Below, one piece after another: positions 1 through 9,011 of a DNA stretch of 64,000 bases. The stretch is from Allobosea sp. OK403. Its GTDB lineage: Bacteria > Pseudomonadota > Alphaproteobacteria > Rhizobiales > Beijerinckiaceae. The DNA lies in assembly GCF_900113835.1 (NCBI RefSeq), contig NZ_FOQV01000001.1, forward strand, positions 682,001 through 746,000, read 5' to 3'. How positions within the stretch are numbered: position 1 is the stretch's first letter; the number at the start of each line of letters is the position of its first letter. Both the position numbers and the translations under genes were made by a program. Under the pieces are notes generated by a model that was not told the DNA's origin, ran no database searches, and was given only the letters and a program-made list of their open reading frames with translations.

Positions 1-614
1 CCGACCTCGGCCGGAGGCGAGGAGAGCGGCGTCGAGAGGATGTTGGCGCCGATGCCGACCGCCCAGTCGAAGGTGCCGGGATCGCGTGCCGCGACCCAAA
101 TGCTGGGATGCGGCTGCTGCAGCGGCTTGGGCACCGAGGTCGCGAGCGGGAACTTCCAGTAATGCCCGTCATGAGCATAGTCACCGGCCCAGAGCTTCTG
201 TACCGCCGGCACCAGTTCCTTCATGAAGGCGACGCCCTCCTGCTGGGGGATGCCGCCGGCCATGCGGTCGAACTCGTACTGGTACGCGCCGCGCGCGATG
301 CCGAATTCGAGCCTGCCGCCGGTCAGGTGGTCGCAAAGCGCCGCTTCGCCTGCGAGCCGGATCGGCGACCAATAGGGGGCGACCAGTGTCGCGGTGCCGA
401 GCCTGATCCTGTCGGTGTGCTGGCCGAGCCAGGTCAGCACCGTGAAGGGATTGGGCGAGACCGTGCACTCGATGGTGTGGTGCTCGGCGGTCCACAGCGT
501 CTCGAAGCCACCTTCATCGGCGATCTTTGCGAGTGCGCGCATGTTGGCAACCGCGTCCGACATCGAATCCTGGGGCGAGAAACGCTCCATGCTGATCGAA
601 ACGGCAAATTTCAT
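1..614 (-). CDS. LLM-class flavin-dependent oxidoreductase (3' part cut by window edge)
   Basis: About 204 codons of a luciferase-like monooxygenase are visible, reading leftward from an ATG at 614 (MKFAVSISMERFSPQDS). Typical family segments are present: GFETLWTAEHHTIE, the strand RIRLGTATLVAPY, and GGRLEFGIARGAYQYEFDR. These enzymes use reduced FMN from a partner reductase to oxygenate organic substrates in the cytoplasm. The flavin reductase at 2180-3178 lies upstream on the same strand, with one aldehyde dehydrogenase between them, so a two-component monooxygenase is likely. The substrate cannot be read from the sequence. The C-terminus lies outside the window. Confidence 0.85.
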   Translation of the reverse strand, partial: MKFAVSISMERFSPQDSMSDAVANMRALAKIADEGGFETLWTAEHHTIECTVSPNPFTVLTWLGQHTDRIRLGTATLVAPYWSPIRLAGEAALCDHLTGGRLEFGIARGAYQYEFDRMAGGIPQQEGVAFMKELVPAVQKLWAGDYAHDGHYWKFPLATSVPKPLQQPHPSIWVAARDPGTFDWAVGIGANILSTPLSSPPAEV

Positions 615-652
615 GATGGCCTCCCGGCTCGGCGTTCTTGGCTTTTTGGGGT

Positions 653-2164
653 TCAGCGCAGGCGGATCACGAACGGGTCCTGCATGGCGCCCGAGTAGTC
701 GATCACGACGTTCTTCAGGCGCGAGAACTCGCGCATGACCTCGAAGCCGCCGCGGCGGCCGTAGCCGCTGTTCTTCATGCCGCCATTGGCGGACATGTAG
801 GCGGCGGAGCGGTAGGTGTTGATCCAGACCGTGCCCGCCTCGATGTTGCGGGCGAAGCGCATCGCGCGGTCGATGTTTTGGGTCCAGATGCCCGATGCCA
901 GGCCGTATTCGGTGTCGTTGGCGAGAGCGATCATCTCCTCCTCGCTCTTGAACGGCACGACGCCGACCACCGGCCCGAAGATCTCCTCGCGCATGAAGCG
1001 CATGTCGTTGCTGGCCTCGGTCATCACCGTCGGCTCGAAATACCAGCCGCGCGCCAGTTCGCCGCTCTGCGGCTTGCGCCCGCCGGCCGCGATCTTGGCG
1101 CCCTCCCGCATGCCGGAGGCGACATAATCCTCGACCTTGGCGAGCTGCGCAGACAGCGCCAGCGGCCCGATATCGGTGTCCTCAAGCTGCGGGTGGCCGA
1201 CCTTGATGCGTTGGGTGCGCGCGACCAGCGCCTCGACGAAACGGTCATAGATCGGCTGCTCGACGAAGCAGCGCGAGCCGGCAACGCAGGTCTGCCCGGC
1301 CGCGGCGAAGACGCCGGAAACGACGCCGTTCACCGCCTTGTCGATGTCGACATCGGAGAAGATGACATGAGGCGACTTGCCGCCCAGCTCCATTTGGCAG
1401 GGCACGAGGTTTTCGGCGGCGTTGCCGGCGATCTTGCGGCCGGTGAAGGTCGAGCCGGTGAAGACGTATTTCGCGATGCCGGGATGGCGCGTCAGCGCGT
1501 CGCCCGTGGTCGCCCCGTCGCCGGTGACGACATTGACGACTCCGGGCGGAATGCCGGCCTCGATCACGAGTTCTGCCAGCGCCAGCGTCGAGGCCGTCGC
1601 GTGCTCGGAGGGCTTCACCACGATGGTGTTGCCGATCGCGAGGCAGGGCGCGAGCGTGCCGGTCAGCATCATCAATGGCGAGTTCCACGGGATGATCATC
1701 CCGACCACGCCGATCGGCTCGCGCAGATTGAAGTTCAGCGTGTCGAGCTTGTTGACCGGGATCGTGTCGCCCTGGAGCTTGTCGGCCATCCCCGCGAAAT
1801 AGAGATAGGAGTCCGGGATCGCCCGCATCTGGGCGCGCATTTCCTTGAGCAGCTTGCCGTTGTCGCGGCACTCGATCATCGCCAGCTCGTCGGCGTTCTC
1901 GAGCACGAGCTCGGCGAGGTGGCGCACCAGCTTGCCGCGCTCGGTCTGGGTCATGCGCCGCCAGGCCGGGTTGACCAGCGCAGCGCGGGCCGAGCGCACG
2001 GCGGCATCGACATCGGCGGCATCGCCTTGCGCGAAGGCGTACCAGGGCTCGGCGGTGGTCGGATCGTAGGAGGGCAGGTAGACGCCGCTCTTGGGCGCGA
2101 CGAAGCGGCCGTCGATGAAGAGATCCTGGCGTGAGCCTTCGAGGGTTTTGACCGTGGTCTGCAT
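653..2164 (-). CDS. NAD(P)-dependent aldehyde dehydrogenase
   Basis: This 503-residue protein has the full ALDH superfamily pattern: the cofactor-fold segment PWNSPLMMLTGTLAPCLA, the catalytic Glu motif [12 protein letters not shown], the catalytic Cys in GQTCVAGSRCF, and EEIFGPVVGVVPF near the C-terminus. It should oxidise an aldehyde to the carboxylate. It lies 15 bp downstream of the flavin reductase and 38 bp upstream of the LLM monooxygenase on the same strand, so it probably handles an aldehyde released by that monooxygenase. Substrate specificity is not visible. Confidence 0.92.
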   Translation of the reverse strand: MQTTVKTLEGSRQDLFIDGRFVAPKSGVYLPSYDPTTAEPWYAFAQGDAADVDAAVRSARAALVNPAWRRMTQTERGKLVRHLAELVLENADELAMIECRDNGKLLKEMRAQMRAIPDSYLYFAGMADKLQGDTIPVNKLDTLNFNLREPIGVVGMIIPWNSPLMMLTGTLAPCLAIGNTIVVKPSEHATASTLALAELVIEAGIPPGVVNVVTGDGATTGDALTRHPGIAKYVFTGSTFTGRKIAGNAAENLVPCQMELGGKSPHVIFSDVDIDKAVNGVVSGVFAAAGQTCVAGSRCFVEQPIYDRFVEALVARTQRIKVGHPQLEDTDIGPLALSAQLAKVEDYVASGMREGAKIAAGGRKPQSGELARGWYFEPTVMTEASNDMRFMREEIFGPVVGVVPFKSEEEMIALANDTEYGLASGIWTQNIDRAMRFARNIEAGTVWINTYRSAAYMSANGGMKNSGYGRRGGFEVMREFSRLKNVVIDYSGAMQDPFVIRLR

Positions 2165-2179
2165 ATCTGCTCTGCCGGC

Positions 2180-3178
2180 TCAGGATTGCGGGTTTGGTGC
2201 CCAGGGCTGGGCCTCGCCGACCATGGCGAGACGCCCGCCATCGTTGGAATCCATGTAGATCCCGAAGCGCTTGCTCGCGCTTTCGCGGGCATAGCGGCGC
2301 AGCATCGCGCTGATCTCGCGCGTCGGAATCGCGTCATAAGGAAGTTGGTCGATCGGGAAGAACTTCAACCCGGCGGACAGCGCAGCCGCAGCGGAATCCT
2401 GCGCGAGGCGGGCGCGGTAGATCAGGTATCCGGGGTCGCCGTCGGTGACGTCGAACACCGAGTAGAGGAAGGTGTCGTCCGGCACGAGCGTCAGCGCGTC
2501 GCCGCCCTCAAGCTTCAACTCGTTATCGGCAATGCGGCGCTGCGCGCTCGGCAGCACCCAGCCACCCCGACCATCCGCGCGCAGCAGCAATTGGCCATCG
2601 GCCTCGATCAGATATCCGACGATCATGCCATGCGAGGCGAGCCAGCCCGGCGGCAGCGGGTCCTTGACATTGGCGTAGCGGCCCCGGCAGAAGCCGAGCG
2701 GCGGCGACGGGCTCGTGCCGAAGGCCTGAATCTCGCCGATCAGCACGACATGGTCGCCGGCATCGACGCGGCGGTGGACCGTGCAGTCGAACCAGGTCAG
2801 GCAGTCCGTCAGGACCGGCGAGCCGGTATGGATGCGGTCATGGCTGACGGTGTCGAACTTGTTGGCCGCTTTCGAAGCGAACAGGTTCGAGACGTCGATC
2901 TGCCCCTCATGCAGCAGGTTGACCGCGAAGGCGGGCGAGCTGTTGAAGGCTGCGAAGCTGTGCGCGCCCTTGCCGACGCAGACCAGCAGCAGCGGCGGAT
3001 CGAGCGAGACCGAGGTGAACGAGTTCGCCGTCATGCCGCGCGGCGTGCCGTCGGCATCGCGGGTCGTGATGATGGTCACGCCCGTCACGAACGTCCCGAG
3101 TGCACGACGCAGCGCGACGGGATCGATCGTGTTGGGGGCGTTAGTGGCTGCAGCGAGCATGCGCTTCACCTCGATCAA
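2180..3178 (-). CDS. Flavin reductase with a C-terminal Nudix-like extension
   Basis: Residues 1-165 match the flavin reductase domain family of two-component monooxygenases (FVTGVTIITTRDADG, GMTANSFTSVSLDPPLLLVCV, HVVLIGEIQAFG). Such proteins supply FMNH2 or FADH2 from NAD(P)H. The protein is 332 residues, about twice the domain length. Residues 168-332 (starting near MIVGYLIEADGQLLLRADGR) look like a Nudix-type beta fold, but I do not see a complete Nudix box, so hydrolase activity is doubtful. An alternative start is MLAAATN at 3160. The likely partner is the LLM oxygenase at the left edge. Confidence 0.85.
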   Translation of the reverse strand: MIEVKRMLAAATNAPNTIDPVALRRALGTFVTGVTIITTRDADGTPRGMTANSFTSVSLDPPLLLVCVGKGAHSFAAFNSSPAFAVNLLHEGQIDVSNLFASKAANKFDTVSHDRIHTGSPVLTDCLTWFDCTVHRRVDAGDHVVLIGEIQAFGTSPSPPLGFCRGRYANVKDPLPPGWLASHGMIVGYLIEADGQLLLRADGRGGWVLPSAQRRIADNELKLEGGDALTLVPDDTFLYSVFDVTDGDPGYLIYRARLAQDSAAAALSAGLKFFPIDQLPYDAIPTREISAMLRRYARESASKRFGIYMDSNDGGRLAMVGEAQPWAPNPQS

Positions 3179-3283
3179 GTCGGGACCGGTGAAGGCTAGG
3201 CGGCGATGCAGGCCGCATCTTCCTACGAAAAGAAGGATGGATCCGTAGAATTCCTCTGCGAAGAGCGGGAAGGCATGGCCGCG

Positions 3284-3339
3284 CTAGAGCAGGATGCGAA
3301 AAAAGTGGGAACCGTTTTTTCGCATTGATCCGGCTCTAG
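3284..3339. repeat. Intergenic palindromic repeat, type A, copy 1
   Basis: A 56-bp near-perfect palindrome bounded by CTAGAGC and GCTCTAG. Inside are GCGAAAAA and TTTTTCGC arms around a GTGGGAACC core. The reverse complement of the second copy (28995-29047) matches it almost base for base. The TAG stop codon of the PucR-type gene (3336-3338 on the minus strand) lies inside the terminal GCTCTAG. Confidence 0.85.
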
Positions 3340-5141
3340 CGGCCCGCGGCATTGCCGTTCTCGATCACGCCATGCAGCCGGATCGCCAGTTCGATCGCGA
3401 AGCGGCGATCCGCCGTCTCCGGGTCGATCCCGAACAGGTCCTGAATGCGCGACAGCCGGTAGCGCAGCGTCGTCACATGCAGCCCCATCGCATCGGCGCA
3501 GGCCTGGGCGCGGCAGCCCTCGCGCAGATAAGCGGCGAGCGTTTCCAGATAGGGCGTGTCGTGCTTGCGGTCATGGGCGACGACCGCGCCGATGCTGCTA
3601 TCGACGAAGCTGCGCACATCGGCCGATTCAGCCGCGCCGATCAGCATCGGCATCGGGCCGAAGTCCGAGGCCGAGAGGGTCCCCGTACGGCCGAAAGCAC
3701 GCGCGATGCGGATCATCCGCCAGCAGCGCTCCCATTCCTTGGGGTAGCCATCGAGACCGCCGCAGATGCCGCCAAGCACCACGATCGGCTCCCGGTTGAA
3801 GCTGTGCCGCAGGGTCTCGACCATGCGGCGCGCGAGACGTCCGATCCGCTCCTGGTCGTCGTCCCCGTCATGCGGCAGGAGGCAGACCAGCCCGCCACCG
3901 ACGGCGACGACGCTTACGGGAACGTTCAGCTGGCGTGCCAGCCGCGTCACCGCGTGGTGGCAATCGACGCTGATGTCGGCCGGCAGTGACGGCATGTCCG
4001 GAAAATCGACGACCACCATGCGCGCCGGAGCCCCCAGCGCAAGGCCGAGCCGCCGGCCGCGCAGGAGGACGTCGTCTGCATCGCGCCAGCGACGCTCGAT
4101 GATCTCGAAGAACAGCTCGGTCAATGTCCGCGTCTCGAAGCGGAAGCGGATGACGCTGCGCATCATCTGAACGCTGAGGGCGAACTTCACGCTGTCGAGC
4201 AGGAGCCGTTCGAGATCGCCGGCAGCCTGCGCGGTCGGAAAGATCACGAGCGCGCCGACAGCCTGCCCATCGACATTCAGGGGCTCGATCCTGGCCATGA
4301 GTTGCAGCTGCCGCTCGCCGTCATCGAGCCGTAAGCCCCGCGGTTCGCTGCGTTGCGCCGCGACGGCGTCCCGCGCTGCCGCAATGATCTGGCTGCCAAG
4401 GCTGGTGTCGATCGCCCGCTGCCAGGCCGTGTCGTCGAAATGAAGCGGCGCCGGTGACCGGCTGGCGACCAGCGCATTGCCGGAGAAATCGACGACCAGC
4501 ACGGGGGGCGGCAGGAGATCCGCCAGCATCGCCGCCAGCGCCGAGGTTGACCCACCGGACAGCACCTCCTGAAGCAGCGTCGTCTGCGTCTGCAGGGCCT
4601 TGTGCAACTGCTCTGCCGCCTGGCGTTCGGCCCTGATCCGATGCTCGCGCTCGATCGCGATCCCACCGAGATGAACGATCATGCTCATGAAGGCGAGATC
4701 GTCCGGCGACACCTCGGTGATGCCGCGCGAGACGACGTTGAGCACCATCGGCCGGTTTTCGGCATCGGCGCAGCTCATCGGCAGCACGAGCACCGTGCGG
4801 TAGTCGCGTTCGAAGGCCTCGCGTCGATAGCCGGGGAACTCGTCGGAGGCGCGAGCGTCGCGGATATAGACCGGCTCGTTGCGTTGCAGCGCGATCAAGG
4901 CGGGGCTCGTCGCCAGCTCCCATCGATTCTCGAGCGGCCGGCGCAGCAGCGTCGGGTCATGCCGCACCATGACATGCGCCTCGCCATGGGCCGCATCGAT
5001 CGCCATGATCGATCCCAGTGTCCAGCCGCCATGCTCGCAGGCGGCATGGATGAGGTCGCGCAGGATCGTCTCGAGATCGCCGTCGGAATTGATCCGGCTT
5101 GCGACATCCCGCAACGAACGCATCTGCGATGCCTGATCCAC
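3336..5141 (-). CDS. PucR/CdaR-type transcriptional regulator with N-terminal GAF domain
   Basis: 601 residues. The N-terminal 180 residues look like a GAF sensor (LRDLIHAACEHGGWTLGSIM; MVRHDPTLLRRPLENRW). The C-terminus has the PucR-family helix-turn-helix: LAAYLREGCRAQACADAMGL followed by HVTTLRYRLSRIQDLFG. Proteins of this kind control purine, sugar-acid or aromatic catabolic genes. It lies upstream of the reductase/ALDH/LLM genes on the same strand and is divergent from the DUF1185 gene at 5289, so it probably regulates this cluster. The inducer is unknown. Its stop codon lies in a type A repeat. Confidence 0.85.
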   Translation of the reverse strand: MDQASQMRSLRDVASRINSDGDLETILRDLIHAACEHGGWTLGSIMAIDAAHGEAHVMVRHDPTLLRRPLENRWELATSPALIALQRNEPVYIRDARASDEFPGYRREAFERDYRTVLVLPMSCADAENRPMVLNVVSRGITEVSPDDLAFMSMIVHLGGIAIEREHRIRAERQAAEQLHKALQTQTTLLQEVLSGGSTSALAAMLADLLPPPVLVVDFSGNALVASRSPAPLHFDDTAWQRAIDTSLGSQIIAAARDAVAAQRSEPRGLRLDDGERQLQLMARIEPLNVDGQAVGALVIFPTAQAAGDLERLLLDSVKFALSVQMMRSVIRFRFETRTLTELFFEIIERRWRDADDVLLRGRRLGLALGAPARMVVVDFPDMPSLPADISVDCHHAVTRLARQLNVPVSVVAVGGGLVCLLPHDGDDDQERIGRLARRMVETLRHSFNREPIVVLGGICGGLDGYPKEWERCWRMIRIARAFGRTGTLSASDFGPMPMLIGAAESADVRSFVDSSIGAVVAHDRKHDTPYLETLAAYLREGCRAQACADAMGLHVTTLRYRLSRIQDLFGIDPETADRRFAIELAIRLHGVIENGNAAGR

Positions 5142-5288
5142 CGTTCAGCCCTCCCGCGCCAGCATAGCGACCTTACCCCGCATCGCAGGGGTAGTCCGCA
5201 GAATCTTCCAGCGATCCGGCGGAAGACGTTCGCGCGACCGGGCCGCTACCCTCCGGCCGCATCGGACAATCACAACAGGTGGGCACCC

Positions 5289-5879
5289 ATGGATTTCGGT
5301 TTGCGCAAGATCTCGACCTTCGTCGAGGAAACCTTCATCGAGGGCGGCAAAGCGGCCGACCGGCCGGTTCGCATGGTCATCGTCGCCGCCGTGCTGCGCA
5401 ACCCCTGGGCCGGTCAGGGCTTCGTCGAGAATCTGCGGCCCGAGATCCTGCGCATCGCGCCCCATCTCGGCATCGAGCTGACCAAGCGCCTCGTCGCCCT
5501 GATGCCGGCCGAACAGGTCGAGGCATACGGCAAGGCCGCGGCAGTCGGCACCAACGGCGAGATCGAGCATGCTTCGGCGCTGATCCACACGCTGCGCTTC
5601 GGCAACATGTTCCGCGATGCCGTCAAGGGTACGGCCTATCTTAGCTTTACGAACACGCGCAATGCGCCAGGCGCGCTGCTCTCGCTGCCGATGATCCACA
5701 AGAGCGAAACCGGCAAGCGCTCGCATTTCCTGACGGCGAACTTCCAGATCCCGGATGCGCCGGCCGCCGACGAGGTTCTGGTCGCGATCGGAGCCTGCGA
5801 CAACAGCCGGGCCCATCCGCGCCTCGCCGACCGTTTCCAGGATATGGACGAGATGAAGCAGGAGTTGGAGAACGCCTGA
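5289..5879 (+). CDS. Amino acid synthesis family protein (DUF1185-like)
   Basis: 196 residues starting MDFGLRKISTFVEETFIEGG at 5289; the frame is open further upstream but this is the family-like start. Segments VAAVLRNPWAGQGFVENLRPE and GALLSLPMIHKSETGKRSH match the amino acid synthesis (DUF1185) family as I recall it. The biochemical role of that family is poorly defined. Members often sit beside LLM monooxygenases and flavin reductases, as here, divergent from the PucR-type regulator. A clear terminator follows. Confidence 0.75.
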   Translation: MDFGLRKISTFVEETFIEGGKAADRPVRMVIVAAVLRNPWAGQGFVENLRPEILRIAPHLGIELTKRLVALMPAEQVEAYGKAAAVGTNGEIEHASALIHTLRFGNMFRDAVKGTAYLSFTNTRNAPGALLSLPMIHKSETGKRSHFLTANFQIPDAPAADEVLVAIGACDNSRAHPRLADRFQDMDEMKQELENA

Positions 5880-5921
5880 GCGCATTGCGCCGGCGCCTCT
5901 TGGCGTCCGCCACTCGAAACA

Positions 5922-5948
5922 GGGCCCGCCAACTCGGCGGGCCCTTTT
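5922..5948 (+). terminator. Rho-independent terminator
   Basis: A perfect 9-bp stem (GGGCCCGCC / GGCGGGCCC) with a 5-base loop is followed by TTTT. It lies 43 bp after the DUF1185 stop and between two convergent genes, so it may also block transcription arriving from the aminotransferase side. Confidence 0.85.
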
Positions 5949-5981
5949 GCATGGGATGAGCACCTGACGCATTGCGACGCC

Positions 5982-7388
5982 TCAGGCCACCGCGACCTTC
6001 TCGCGGACCAGTTCGTCCATGACCTGACGCACCGCTTGCTCGGCGATGGCGACGATCTCGTCGATCTCGCCTTTGGTCGTGACCAGCGGCGGGGCGAAGC
6101 CGAGAATATCGCCATGCGGCATGGCCCGCGCGATCAGGCCGCGATCACGCGCCGCCTTGGAGATGCGCGCCCCGACCTTCAGCGCCGCATCGAAGCGGGT
6201 CTTGGCCGCGCGGTCGGCGACAAATTCGAGCGCGCCCAGCATGCCGACGCCGCGCACCTCGCCGACGATCGGCAATTGCGCGAAGGTCACCTTCAGCCGG
6301 TCCTGGAAATAGCCGCCGACATCGCGCGCCTTACCCGCCAGATCCTCGCGCTCGACGATGTCGAGCACGGCATTGGCCGCGGCCGCGCCGATCGGATGCC
6401 CGGAATAGGTATAGCCGTGCGAGAAAGCTCCGACACGGTCCGCACCGTCCTCCAGAACCTTGTAGACCTTCTCTCCGACGATCGCGGCCGAGAGCGGGAA
6501 ATAGCCGGAGGTCAGGCCTTTCGCGACAGTGATCAGGTCCGGCTCGATGCCATAGAGATGCGAGCCGAAGGGCGTGCCGACACGGCCGAAACCGGTGATC
6601 ACCTCGTCGGCAATCAAGAGCACGTCGTATTTGCGCAGCACCAGCTGAATCTCGTGCCAGTAGCCCTGCGGCGGTGGGGTGATGCCGCCCGTGCCGAGCA
6701 CCGGCTCGCCGATGAAGGCGCCGACAGTCTCGGGACCCTCGCGCAGGATCAGGCCTTCGAGTTCGTCCGCAAGGCGCTTCGAGAACTCGATTTCGGTCTC
6801 GCCGGCTTGAGCACCCCAATAATGATGCGGTGCGCCGGTGTGCAGAATGCCGGGGAAGGGCAGATCCATATGATCGTGGTAGAAGCTCATTCCGGTCATC
6901 GAGCCGGAAACGACGCTGCAGCCGTGATAGCCGCGCAGCCGCGAGATGATCTTCTTCTTCCGCGGCTGGCCGCGCAGGTTGTTGTAATACCAGACCAGCT
7001 TGGCCTGGGTCTCGTTCGCGTCCGAGCCGGACATCCCGTAGAAGACCTTGCTCATCTGTCCCGGCGCCATCCTGACGAGGCGGTCGGAGAGGATGGCGAG
7101 CTCATCGGTCGTGTGGGCGGCGTAGCTATGATAATAGGCAAGCCGGTGGGCCTGCCGCGCAATCGCCTCGGCCACCTCGGTACGGCCATAGCCGATATTG
7201 ACGCAGTAGAGCCCGGCGAAGCCGTCGATATAGCTGCGGCCGGTCGCATCCTGAATGCGGATGCCTTTCCCGGTTTCGACGATGGTCGGCTCGCCGAGCT
7301 TGCCGCTGGCAAAATCCCTGAGCTGGGTGAAGGGGTGCAGGACGCTGGCGCGATCCAGCGCACCGATGGCTGCGACGTCGATCGTCAT
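5982..7388 (-). CDS. Class III (omega-type) aminotransferase
   Basis: 468 residues, PLP fold type I. Visible signatures are the N-terminal HPFTQLRDF, YHGCSVVSGSMTG, the PLP-binding Asp motif LLIADEVITGFGRVG and the catalytic Lys in ITVAKGLTSGYFPLSAA. The family moves amino groups from omega-amino acids, polyamines or beta-alanine to pyruvate or 2-oxoglutarate. It lies 15 bp downstream of a semialdehyde-dehydrogenase-like ALDH on the same strand. That pairing fits amine or GABA-type catabolism: transamination to a semialdehyde, then oxidation. The exact amine is not determinable. Confidence 0.9.
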   Translation of the reverse strand: MTIDVAAIGALDRASVLHPFTQLRDFASGKLGEPTIVETGKGIRIQDATGRSYIDGFAGLYCVNIGYGRTEVAEAIARQAHRLAYYHSYAAHTTDELAILSDRLVRMAPGQMSKVFYGMSGSDANETQAKLVWYYNNLRGQPRKKKIISRLRGYHGCSVVSGSMTGMSFYHDHMDLPFPGILHTGAPHHYWGAQAGETEIEFSKRLADELEGLILREGPETVGAFIGEPVLGTGGITPPPQGYWHEIQLVLRKYDVLLIADEVITGFGRVGTPFGSHLYGIEPDLITVAKGLTSGYFPLSAAIVGEKVYKVLEDGADRVGAFSHGYTYSGHPIGAAAANAVLDIVEREDLAGKARDVGGYFQDRLKVTFAQLPIVGEVRGVGMLGALEFVADRAAKTRFDAALKVGARISKAARDRGLIARAMPHGDILGFAPPLVTTKGEIDEIVAIAEQAVRQVMDELVREKVAVA

Positions 7389-7403
7389 GGGGGATCTCCT
7401 TGA

Positions 7404-8885
7404 TCAGGCTGCGAGATTCCCGAAGCAGACATATTTCGCTTCGAGATATTCGGTGATGCCGTGGCGCGAGCCCTCGCGGCCGAGGCCCGATTGCTTCCAG
7501 CCGCCAAAGGGGATCGGCGCCCCGGTGAATTTTGGCGTGTTGACCGCGACCATGCCGTATTCGAGCTGGTCGGTGAGCCGCATCGCACGGCGCAGGTCGT
7601 CGGTGTAGACATAGGCCGCGAGCCCCATCTCGGTGGCGTTGGCCCGGGCGACGACCTCGTCCTCGTCATCGAAAGGCAGGATCGCAGCCACGGGTCCAAA
7701 GGTCTCCTCGCGCGCGATCGTCATCGCATCGGTGACATCGGCGAGCACGGTCGGCTGGACGAAATTGCCACTGAGCGGACTGTCCTGCCCGCCCGTGACG
7801 ATCCGGGCGCCGGCCGCGACTGCCTGCGCGATCTGCTGGCGGCATTTTTCCGCGACGGAGGCCTTGGTCATTGGCCCGATATCGGTGCCCTCGGACAGAC
7901 CGTGTCCGACCCGCAAGCGCGCAGTCGCCTCGGAGAAGGCCGCAACGAAGCGCGGATAGGAGCTGCGCTGGACATAGATGCGGTTGGCTGCAAGGCAGTC
8001 CTGTCCCGAAGTTGCGAATTTCGCTGCGATGCAGCCGGCGACGGTGGCAGCAAGCGGGGCATCGTCGAAGACGATGAAGGGCGCGTGACCGCCGAGTTCG
8101 AGCGAGGCCCGCTTGACCGTCTGCGCCGCCTGCCCAAGCAGCAGCCGGCCGACCTCGGTGGAGCCCGTGAAGGAGAAGGCGCGGATATCGGTGTGAGACA
8201 TCAGGCGATGCGACAATGGCGCGGCCTCGCCGGTGACGATCTGGAGAACGCCGGCGGGCAAGCCGACCTCTTCCGCCAGCCGGGCAAGCGCCAACGCGGA
8301 CAGCGGCGTCTCAGGCGCAGGCTTCACGATCATGACGCAACCGGCAGCCAAGGCCGCGCCGGCCTTGCGCGTGATCATCGCGCTTGGAAAATTCCAGGGC
8401 GTGACGGCCGCCGCAACCCCGATCGGCTGCATCTGGACCGAAAGCCGGCTTCCCGGCAGGTGGCTCGGAATCGTCTCGCCATAGGTCCGCTCGCCCTCGG
8501 CCGCGAACCAATCGAGGAAGGCAGCCGCATAGGCGATCTCACCATGCGACTCCGCCAGCGGCTTGCCCTGTTCTGCCGTCATGATGACGGCGAGGTCGTC
8601 GGCATGGCGGCGCATCGCGGAGGCCCAGTCGCGCAGCAGGAGCCCGCGTTCGAGAGGAGGGCGCTCACGCCAGGAGCGTTGCGCCTGGACCGCGGCGGCA
8701 ACGGCCTCATCGACCATGCCAAGCTCGCAGGAGGCGACCTCCGCGATGGTCTCGCCGGTTGCGGGATCCGTGACCGGCTGGCGCAGCAAAGCGTCGCGCC
8801 ATGCGCCATTCACAAAAGCCCGGCTCTGCAGCAGATCGGCTCGCGCGAGCCCCTTCAGCGCTTTCGCGGATATGCCCTGCATCAA
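7404..8885 (-). CDS. Succinate-semialdehyde-type aldehyde dehydrogenase
   Basis: 493 residues with ALDH motifs: VTPWNFPSAMITRKAGAALA, FTGSTEVGRLLL, LELGGHAPFIVFDDA (catalytic Glu), ATSGQDCLAANRIYVQ (catalytic Cys) and ETFGPVAAILPF. The GabD-like pattern SGQ-x-C and the C-terminal GREGSRHGITEYLEAKY support a succinate- or glutarate-semialdehyde dehydrogenase. It lies directly upstream of the aminotransferase and is divergent from an Lrp/AsnC regulator. GabD is the best guess, not a proven assignment. Confidence 0.88.
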   Translation of the reverse strand: MMQGISAKALKGLARADLLQSRAFVNGAWRDALLRQPVTDPATGETIAEVASCELGMVDEAVAAAVQAQRSWRERPPLERGLLLRDWASAMRRHADDLAVIMTAEQGKPLAESHGEIAYAAAFLDWFAAEGERTYGETIPSHLPGSRLSVQMQPIGVAAAVTPWNFPSAMITRKAGAALAAGCVMIVKPAPETPLSALALARLAEEVGLPAGVLQIVTGEAAPLSHRLMSHTDIRAFSFTGSTEVGRLLLGQAAQTVKRASLELGGHAPFIVFDDAPLAATVAGCIAAKFATSGQDCLAANRIYVQRSSYPRFVAAFSEATARLRVGHGLSEGTDIGPMTKASVAEKCRQQIAQAVAAGARIVTGGQDSPLSGNFVQPTVLADVTDAMTIAREETFGPVAAILPFDDEDEVVARANATEMGLAAYVYTDDLRRAMRLTDQLEYGMVAVNTPKFTGAPIPFGGWKQSGLGREGSRHGITEYLEAKYVCFGNLAA

Positions 8886-8931
8886 GATCCTCCGGAACCA
8901 GTGATTGACCTGCGCTGGAAATTATCGCGGG

Positions 8932-8971
8932 CGGCGCAGCTCTTTGCTGTATAATCGGCGGTGCTGCGCCG
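8932..8971. promoter_or_regulatory. Candidate operator: 9-bp inverted repeat around a TATAAT
   Basis: Exact inverted arms CGGCGCAGC (8932-8940) and GCTGCGCCG (8963-8971) flank a TATAAT at 8950-8955, which lies at the centre of symmetry. The site lies in the divergent promoter region between the semialdehyde dehydrogenase and the Lrp/AsnC gene. This is where autoregulation or control by that regulator would be expected. No convincing -35 box is seen. Confidence 0.45.
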
Positions 8972-9011
8972 AATTTCGGCGTTGGCTCCCCCTTTCGCGC
9001 AGGATTTCTGC

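Noticed and set aside
638-2134. Long antisense frames over the aldehyde dehydrogenase and other genes (also 7461-8954, 10792-12147, 21438-22772, 53835-55787, 59142-60647)
   Set aside because: They lie opposite genes with complete family motifs and show the Arg/Asp/His-rich composition of antisense frames in GC-rich DNA.
5636-6115. Minus-strand frame upstream of the aminotransferase end as a gene
   Set aside because: It overlaps the DUF1185 gene and aminotransferase and lacks any protein signature.
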